NCBI GenBank assembly: GCA_050736615.1 | Contig: JBOHWL010000098.1 | Location: 1-28,554 of the forward strand | Length of the DNA: 28,554 bases | Direction of reading: 5' to 3' | From: JBOHWJ01 sp050736615 | Lineage (GTDB): Bacteria > Desulfobacterota > Binatia > Binatales > Binataceae | Shown: piece after piece, positions 24,192-28,554 of the stretch | Layout of the letters: each line of letters starts with the position of its first letter | Numbering within the stretch: the stretch's first letter is position 1 | Made by a program: the position numbers and the translations under genes | The notes under the pieces: generated by a model | Seen by the model: the letters and a program-made list of their open reading frames with translations, nothing else | The model's database searches: none | What the model was told of the DNA's origin: nothing

Positions 24192-24220
24192 AGGTTGAAG
24201 CGTAAACCTCGACTTTTTTT
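24192..24220 (+). terminator. Weak Rho-independent terminator candidate after the MaoC gene
   Basis: AGGTT (24192-24196) pairs with AACCT (24205-24209) around an 8-base loop, and a run of seven T follows at 24214-24220. The stem is only 5 bp and the T run starts 4 bases after it, so this is a modest candidate. Confidence 0.35.
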
Positions 24221-24327
24221 GCCCGCCCACTGTCATAGGCAACGGCCCATCAACAGAATTTATTTGCGCGAACACAGCCATACTGTGGCGTCTTGTAAGT
24301 AAGTTACGCAAATAGCGCTGTCATCCT

Positions 24328-24517
24328 GAGAGTGTGTGAAGATTTTGTTTTTCTGTCATTCCGAGCACAGCGAGGAATCCCGGATCCTTCTGCTTTTCCT
24401 GTGTTTTTTCGGGATTCTTCACTTATTTCGAACGCACCTCGCGGACTCGTTTGCTCGCTCCGCCTACGGCTACGCTAATGGCGGCCTCCGTTCAGAATGA
24501 CAAAAATTCACGGACCC
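24328..24517. repeat. Inverted-repeat element, copy 2 (about 190 bp, opposite orientation)
   Basis: The left arm (GTGTGTGAAGATTTTGTTTT, then TCTGTCATTCCGAGC) is the reverse complement of the right arm of the element at 6857-6961. The right arm (GTTCAGAATGACAAAAATTCAC) is the reverse complement of that element's left arm. The middle is longer here. It holds a second inverted pair, GGAATCCCG (24373-24381) and CGGGATTC, and a copy of the short repeat module at 24434-24460. It contains no gene and looks like a mobile or REP-type intergenic sequence. Confidence 0.75.
24434..24460 (-). repeat. Short dispersed repeat module, copy B
   Basis: Read on the - strand this gives GAGCGAGCAA-ACG-AGTCCGCGAG-G-TGC, matching the modules at 23590-23614 and 28412-28440. 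It lies inside the larger inverted-repeat element. Confidence 0.55.
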
Positions 24518-24718
24518 TGGGCTATTTACCCTACGCCATATTCCCGGAGCTTTGGCGAGCGCCAAGTCACGTCAACGGTCGTCGCCGGATAGCAGCGGGG
24601 CAGGCAAAAAAGCCTCTCTCAGGGATTCAGCCGCAGTCGATTTCCCACCTGTGTCCATAAGGAACAGAATTTGCTCGCCTCGCATAAAGAAAACGACTGA
24701 GATTTCTCCGCCGTTTCG

Positions 24719-24733
24719 TTTGTAATTTACAAA
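24719..24733. promoter_or_regulatory. Perfect 15-bp palindrome, operator candidate
   Basis: TTTGTAA-T-TTACAAA is a perfect inverted repeat ending 18 bases before ATG 24752. Position and symmetry suit an operator or a regulator site controlling the three-gene membrane operon. Only the symmetry is observed; the binding protein is unknown. Confidence 0.45.
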
Positions 24734-24751
24734 TGCTTTCTGCAACTCGTT

Positions 24752-24967
24752 ATGGCTAATACCGAAGATGTACATCGGCTAGAATCCGAGCTTGAGCAGG
24801 AAAAACATGAGTTGCGCGACGACGTGGACCAACTGCGCGAGAAAGTCCATGAAACGCGAGCGGACCTAAGCCCCACAAGATTGGTGCAAAATCGCGTCCT
24901 TGCGCTTATGGGACTGGCGTTCGTACTTGGCTTTCTTCTCGGCTATCGACGCCCTCGGGCCGATTAG
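24752..24967 (+). CDS. Small C-tail-anchored membrane protein (YqjD/ElaB or DUF3618-like)
   Basis: This 71-residue protein has a charged, coiled-coil-prone N-terminal half (MANTEDVHRLESELEQEKHE, with heptad-like Leu/Val spacing up to about residue 38). A single membrane helix close to the C-terminus (VLALMGLAFVLGFLLGY) is followed by RRPRAD. This is the shape of DUF883/YqjD-ElaB proteins, which anchor ribosomes at the inner membrane in stationary phase, and of DUF3618 proteins. The next gene resembles YqjE, which supports the YqjD comparison. Function here is inferred. It follows a 15-bp palindrome and lacks a clear Shine-Dalgarno. Confidence 0.75.
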   Translation: MANTEDVHRLESELEQEKHELRDDVDQLREKVHETRADLSPTRLVQNRVLALMGLAFVLGFLLGYRRPRAD

Positions 24968-24982
24968 ACCGGCGATTCGCGG

Positions 24983-25351
24983 GTGAATGACATGGCTGGC
25001 GAAACCGATAGCGCCAATTCACCAACGACATTGGCGGAGAATGCGAATTGGGGTGAATTGCTGTCCAAAACCGTCGATGATCTTTCGCGGATTGGCCGAA
25101 CGGAAATCGAGCTGCTCGAAGTCACCTTGAAGCGGCTGATTGAAGAGCAAACCGACAAGGTGGTTGGAATGGCGTTTCTGCTGGTGACGCTGGCCTACGG
25201 AACGCTTTTCCTGCTAGGCGGTATTGTCCTGGTGATCCACCTCTGGCTGGCCTGGTGGTTGTCATTTCTGATAACTGCGGGTTTCGTTATGTGCACCGGG
25301 GTGGCATTCATGCTGATGATGGTGGCGGTGGCCAGGCAAAAGACCGCGTAA
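24983..25351 (+). CDS. Phage holin-like membrane protein (YqjE / holin-X, DUF1469 type)
   Basis: This 122-residue protein has an amphipathic N-terminal helix (GELLSKTVDDLSRIGRTEIELLEVTLKRL) and two membrane helices (VVGMAFLLVTLAYGTLFLLGGIV and WWLSFLITAGFVMCTGVAFML). That is the pattern of the YqjE / Phage_holin_3_6 family. The name comes from fold similarity; in chromosomes these proteins accompany YqjD-like and YihY-like genes and are not lytic phage genes. GTG 24983 or ATG 24992 could be the start; no Shine-Dalgarno separates them. It lies 15 bases after the small tail-anchored protein and in all likelihood shares its transcript. Confidence 0.78.
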   Translation: MNDMAGETDSANSPTTLAENANWGELLSKTVDDLSRIGRTEIELLEVTLKRLIEEQTDKVVGMAFLLVTLAYGTLFLLGGIVLVIHLWLAWWLSFLITAGFVMCTGVAFMLMMVAVARQKTA

Positions 25352-25395
25352 TTTGGCCGGCCCCAGCCGGTTCTTCCCACTTTGCTTCATTGAAA

Positions 25396-26364
25396 ATGGC
25401 TCACGAGCTCGAGGCCGACCATCACGGTCATAGCGCCGATTCGCCGCGGGAAATACCGCGTGCGTGGTGGTGGAGCTTAGCCAAGCGGGTCTACAGCTCC
25501 AACAATGACAAAAACCTGTCGCTGCTCGCGGCGGGAATCGCCTTTTACGCAATGCTGGCGATTTTCCCGGCGCTCGCCGCGTTGGTCGCGATTTACGGTT
25601 TGCTGGCGAATCCCGCCACTATCCAGCACGAAATCAATGCGATCCGCGGCGTGATTCCGGGCGAGGCGCAAAACCTGATTGCCACGTATTTGACTTCAAT
25701 CGTCAGCACCAGCCCTTCGAAATTGGGCATCGGCCTGATTGTCAGCATCCTGGTGGCCTTGTATTACGCGCGCAGTGGCACCGTGAGCCTGATCGAAGCG
25801 CTCAACGTCACCTACGAAGAACGGGAAAAACGCGGCGTACTTCATTTTGAGCTCGTTGCGATGCTCATCATGGCGGGCGCCGGCATCTTCGTGATCATCG
25901 CGCTACTACTGATTGCGGCGTGGCCCGCCGCTTTGCGCTTCCTACCCTTCAGCGGAGCGACCAAGACCATCGGAGCCATCGCGCCCTGGCCGATATTGAT
26001 TGCGATGCTGGCGGCCGCGCTCGCGACGACCTATCGCTTCGCACCGTCGCGAAGCGAGGTCAAATGGCGCTGGGTCAGTGGGGGGGCGGTCGCGGCAAGC
26101 GCGCTGTGGATTGCCGGTTCCGCCGGCTTTACCTTTTACGTGGCGAAGTTTGGCAATTACGGCAAAAGCTTCGGCGCCCTGGGCGCGGTGGTGGTATTGC
26201 TCACGTGGCTGTATCTCACCGCCTACGCGATCCTGATTGGAGCTTGTCTCGACGCCGAAATGGAGCGCCAGACCACGCGCGACACAACCCGTCCTCCTGA
26301 GCGGCCGATGGGTCGCGGGGGCGCCAAAATGACCGACACCGCGGCCGATGATGATCACCCTTGA
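25396..26364 (+). CDS. YihY/virulence factor BrkB family inner-membrane protein
   Basis: This is a 322-residue polytopic protein with about six membrane helices. Motifs typical of YihY/BrkB are NLSLLAAGIAFYAMLAIFPALAALVAIYGL near the start, then ALYYARSGTVSLIEALNVTYEE. Later come APSRSEVKWRWVSGGAVAAS, YVAKFGNYGKSFGALGAVVVLLTWLYLTAYAILIGACLDAE and a polar tail. The molecular function of the family is not settled (once wrongly called RNase BN). I chose ATG 25396, since the open frame upstream overlaps the holin-like gene and lacks conserved sequence. It follows that gene by 44 bases. Confidence 0.9.
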   Translation: MAHELEADHHGHSADSPREIPRAWWWSLAKRVYSSNNDKNLSLLAAGIAFYAMLAIFPALAALVAIYGLLANPATIQHEINAIRGVIPGEAQNLIATYLTSIVSTSPSKLGIGLIVSILVALYYARSGTVSLIEALNVTYEEREKRGVLHFELVAMLIMAGAGIFVIIALLLIAAWPAALRFLPFSGATKTIGAIAPWPILIAMLAAALATTYRFAPSRSEVKWRWVSGGAVAASALWIAGSAGFTFYVAKFGNYGKSFGALGAVVVLLTWLYLTAYAILIGACLDAEMERQTTRDTTRPPERPMGRGGAKMTDTAADDDHP

Positions 26365-26461
26365 CCAGCCGCGAGGATGAGACGGGGGCAAGCGACCGAA
26401 TTCCCCCAACTGACAAGCTTCCGGGGGCATGGCGCCGCGAGCTAAACTTGAACGCACGCCC

Positions 26462-28390
26462 ATGGCTTATCAGGTTTCTCACGCCATTATCGGTACCGCC
26501 GGCCATATTGATCACGGCAAGACCGCACTTATCGCCGCGCTCACCGGGCAAGACACCGATCGCCTCAAGGAGGAGAAAGAGCGCGGTATTTCGATTGATT
26601 TGGGCTTTGCCTACTTCACTCTGCCGGACGGCACGCGCGCCGGCGTAATCGATGTGCCCGGTCATGAACGCTTCATCCGCAACATGCTGGCGGGGGCGCA
26701 CGGGGTTGATCTGGTGCTTTTCACGGTGGCGGCTGACGACGGCATCATGCCGCAGAGCGAAGAACATCTGGATATTCTGCATTTGCTCGGCGTGAGTCGT
26801 GGTATTTTCCTCATCACCAAGGCGGATTTGGCCAACGAGAAGCGGCTTGGCGAAGTGCGTGAGGAAATCGAGCTGCTGGCGGACGGCACAAAGCTGGAAG
26901 GTGCGCCGATCATGCCGGTTTCATCAATCACTGGCGCTGGCCTTCCACAGTTGCGGCTGGAGATCGCGCGGCTGCTGGAAGGCTTCCAGGCCAGGCGTGC
27001 GACGGGGCTCTTTCGCTTGCCGCTCGACCGCGCCTTCGTGATCAAGGGTCATGGCACCGTGGTGACCGGCACTGCGATGGGCGGCGGGGTGCATGCGGGG
27101 CAAAAATTGCGCGTCCTGCCCGGTGGCGAAGAGGTGCGCGTGCGTTCTATCCAGGTCCATAACGAAACGGTCGAGAATGCGGGACGCTGCCAACGCGTCG
27201 CGCTCAATCTGACCGGCGCCGAGCGCCTACGGCTCGGGCGCGGCGTCGTCCTGGCCGATGATCGGTTGCGCTTTACCACCCAGCGAATCGATGCGCGGCT
27301 TGAGCTGCGCCCGGCCGCTAAACGTCCCCTGCGCAACAATCAGCGCGTGCGGTTCTTTATCGGCACCGCCGAGACTATCGGTCGCGCCATCGTACTGGAG
27401 AGCGCCGGTCAAATCGCGCCAAAGCAAAACGGCCTGGTGCAATTGGTCTTTGACGAGCCCGTGGTCGCGCTCAACGGCGACCGCTTCGTGGTGCGCGATG
27501 AAACCAACTTGCGCACCCTTGGCGGCGGAGTGGTGCTGAATCCGCTTGGTCGCCGCGTACGCCGGCCACTGGAGCTGTATGTGAAAGGACTCGCCGCGCT
27601 CGATGGTGAATTCAGCATTGCCGCGGTCCAGGCCATGCTTAGCCTGCAGGAGAGTATCGCCACGCCAATCGCGGAATTGGCGCAACTGTTCAACACGCCG
27701 GTGCCTGAAGTTGAGAAGGTGCTCAAGGGCGCCGGTTTGGTCAAGCTTTCGCTCGGCGACGAGGAAGGATATACGACTGCGGGGAAATGGGAGGAGCTCA
27801 AACGCTTCATTATTGCGGCGGTTGCCGAGCATCATCGGCAGGAACCACTCGCCCCGGGCCTCGATATGGAAGCGCTGCGAGCGCAACTTCCCTACGCGGT
27901 CGGCGCGCGCGCTTTTCGCTCCTTGCTCGATCGCCTGGGTCGCGACTCCGGCCTCGTGCGCGAAGAAAGCGTCATCCGTTTGCAGTCACATCAGGTCACG
28001 CTCGGCGGACTTGATGGCAAGCTTGGCGCGCGCATCGAGCAGACCCTCAAGGAGGCGCGTTTTCAGCCGCCCGACCTCAAGCAACTCGCCGACGTGCTTA
28101 AAATCGCTCCGATGGAATTTGCGCACCTGCGCGGCGTGATTAGCGCGATGGAGCGCGAGGGGCGCGTGGTGAAAGTCGCCACGGACTTGTACTTCGAACA
28201 TGGCGCGCTGGCCGCGGCGCGCGAGGCGCTGACGCAACGACTGGCGGCTGACGGCGAGATTACCGCGGCGGTCTATCGCGACCTGCTGGGTGCGTCGCGC
28301 AAATTCGCCATCGCGTTGCTGGATTATTTCGATCATAGCGGCGTCACGGTTCGCGTCGGCGACACGCGCAAACTCCGTACTCGCGGTTAA
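26462..28390 (+). CDS. selB: Selenocysteine-specific translation elongation factor SelB
   Basis: SelB delivers selenocysteinyl-tRNA(Sec) to ribosomes at UGA codons that carry a SECIS hairpin. The 642-residue product starts with a GTPase domain: G1 GTAGHIDHGKTALIAALTG, G2 region EKERGISIDLGFAYF, G3 DVPGHERFI, G4 TKAD, G5 SSITGAG. EF-Tu-like beta-barrels follow (RLPLDRAFVIKGHGTVVTGT). The C-terminal part holds winged-helix repeats that bind SECIS RNA (PDLKQLADVLKI, then VYRDLLGASRKFAIALLDYF and VRVGDTRKLR). Length and domain order are normal. ATG 26462 places the start close to the GTPase motif as in homologues; ATG 26429 would add 11 residues. No tRNA-Sec, selA, selD or selenoprotein gene is seen nearby. 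Confidence 0.95.
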   Translation: MAYQVSHAIIGTAGHIDHGKTALIAALTGQDTDRLKEEKERGISIDLGFAYFTLPDGTRAGVIDVPGHERFIRNMLAGAHGVDLVLFTVAADDGIMPQSEEHLDILHLLGVSRGIFLITKADLANEKRLGEVREEIELLADGTKLEGAPIMPVSSITGAGLPQLRLEIARLLEGFQARRATGLFRLPLDRAFVIKGHGTVVTGTAMGGGVHAGQKLRVLPGGEEVRVRSIQVHNETVENAGRCQRVALNLTGAERLRLGRGVVLADDRLRFTTQRIDARLELRPAAKRPLRNNQRVRFFIGTAETIGRAIVLESAGQIAPKQNGLVQLVFDEPVVALNGDRFVVRDETNLRTLGGGVVLNPLGRRVRRPLELYVKGLAALDGEFSIAAVQAMLSLQESIATPIAELAQLFNTPVPEVEKVLKGAGLVKLSLGDEEGYTTAGKWEELKRFIIAAVAEHHRQEPLAPGLDMEALRAQLPYAVGARAFRSLLDRLGRDSGLVREESVIRLQSHQVTLGGLDGKLGARIEQTLKEARFQPPDLKQLADVLKIAPMEFAHLRGVISAMEREGRVVKVATDLYFEHGALAAAREALTQRLAADGEITAAVYRDLLGASRKFAIALLDYFDHSGVTVRVGDTRKLRTRG

Positions 28391-28411
28391 CGGCGCCAGT
28401 AAATCTTAAAC

Positions 28412-28440
28412 GCAGCTCGCGGACTTGCTTGCTCGGCTTC
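28412..28440 (-). repeat. Short dispersed repeat module, copy C
   Basis: On the - strand the stretch reads GAAGCCGAGCAA-GCA-AGTCCGCGAG-C-TGC, the same module as at 23590-23614 and 24434-24460. It lies between selB and the degraded copy of its end. Confidence 0.55.
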
Positions 28441-28443
28441 ACT

Positions 28444-28498
28444 GCGTTACGCCTGGTGTCGCATCGGCGACACGCGCAAGCCCCGCACTCGTGGGTAG
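28444..28498 (+). pseudogene. Degraded duplicate of the 3' end of selB
   Basis: Codons 28460-28498 read R-I-G-D-T-R-K-P-R-T-R-G-stop. The true end of selB (28352-28390) reads R-V-G-D-T-R-K-L-R-T-R-G-stop, exactly 108 bases upstream. By hand count 32 of 39 bases agree; five of the seven differences are silent third-position changes, counting TAA against TAG. The likeness continues weakly leftward (GCGTTACG against GCGTCACG) with a small insertion. No start codon or body belongs to it, so it is a remnant. Confidence 0.6.
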
Positions 28499-28525
28499 CC
28501 TGAAATGCCAGTGTGGCACCAGGCT
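28497..28525 (+). terminator. Two-part hairpin downstream of selB, possible terminator
   Basis: AGCCTG (28497-28502) pairs with CAGGCT (28520-28525), and inside it GCCA (28507-28510) pairs with TGGC (28514-28517) around GTG. Only a weak pyrimidine stretch (CTTTCC) follows, so a Rho-independent terminator is possible but not strong. Confidence 0.35.
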
Positions 28526-28554
28526 CTTTCCATTGACCCACTTTTATGACAACC

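Larger units (their letters stand above)
24173..24751. other. Gene-free region between the MaoC gene and the membrane-protein operon
   Basis: No convincing gene lies in these 579 bases. They hold a weak terminator-like hairpin at 24192-24220, the second copy of the inverted-repeat element (24328-24517), and a perfect palindrome at 24719-24733 just before the next gene. Confidence 0.7.

Noticed and set aside
28498..28530. Hairpin with a TGA at its base, reminiscent of a bacterial SECIS next to selB
   Set aside because: No coding frame with a start codon or known selenoprotein motif surrounds the TGA, and another TGA follows 11 codons later; a plain terminator or repeat is simpler.
1..28554. 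CRISPR arrays, rRNA genes or full insertion sequences
   Set aside because: No regularly spaced direct repeats, rRNA sequences or transposase genes were recognised.

Overview
The window reads as a piece of chromosome from a GC-rich (roughly 60% by eye), Gram-negative, probably uncultured bacterium. The lipoprotein-type polysaccharide exporter, the Wzz-type copolymerase and the XrtA/exosortase-style arrangement of exopolysaccharide genes point to a diderm. The topA-trmFO neighbourhood and SelB would fit a deltaproteobacterial or Binatota-like lineage, but I cannot place it firmly. Every protein gene is on the + strand. The only - strand gene is a tRNA-Ser.

Layout: (1) 1-5781, housekeeping: 3' part of topA, trmFO, a short Ppx/GppA phosphatase, an HU/IHF-like protein, and a GT-C membrane glycosyltransferase whose coding frame starts upstream of any ATG/GTG/TTG codon. 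(2) 5867-7055: a class I methyltransferase, an inverted-repeat element, and tRNA-Ser(GGA) on the - strand directly beside that element. (3) 7056-7974: about 0.9 kb without a convincing gene, AT-richer than its flanks, holding a near-consensus sigma-54 (-24/-12) promoter at 7820-7834 aimed at the next operon. (4) 7975-21018: an exopolysaccharide export and assembly locus. In order it holds a Wza-like lipoprotein, a Wzz-like chain-length protein, an ExeA-type AAA ATPase with a C-terminal LysM domain, a CpsD-like protein with a broken P-loop, a WlbA/WbpB-like oxidoreductase, a WlbB/WbpD-like acyltransferase, a DegT/WbpE-like aminotransferase, an initiating sugar-phosphate transferase, a Wzx-type flippase, a FemAB/GNAT-like protein and a polysaccharide deacetylase. 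Start/stop overlaps indicate one translationally coupled unit. (5) 21149-24172: a short UDP-sugar-dehydrogenase-like protein without the third domain, an MFS transporter and a MaoC-type hydratase. (6) 24173-24751: a gene-free stretch with a second copy of the inverted-repeat element and a perfect 15-bp palindrome. (7) 24752-26364: three small membrane-protein genes (YqjD/DUF3618-like, YqjE/holin-X-like, YihY/BrkB). (8) 26462-28390: selB, followed by a decayed second copy of its last codons and a hairpin.

How the exopolysaccharide genes could work together (inference): the three middle enzymes match the set that converts UDP-GlcNAcA to UDP-2,3-diacetamido-2,3-dideoxyuronate. The initiating transferase loads a sugar on undecaprenyl phosphate, the flippase moves the repeat unit, Wzz and Wza control length and export, and the FemAB-like protein and deacetylase modify the polymer. 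No polymerase, no ordinary GT2/GT4 glycosyltransferase and no exosortase lies in the window, so the pathway must be completed elsewhere. The most unusual points are the catalytically broken CpsD-like protein, the LysM-tailed ATPase, the two-domain dehydrogenase-like protein, the sigma-54 promoter, and the duplicated selB tail.
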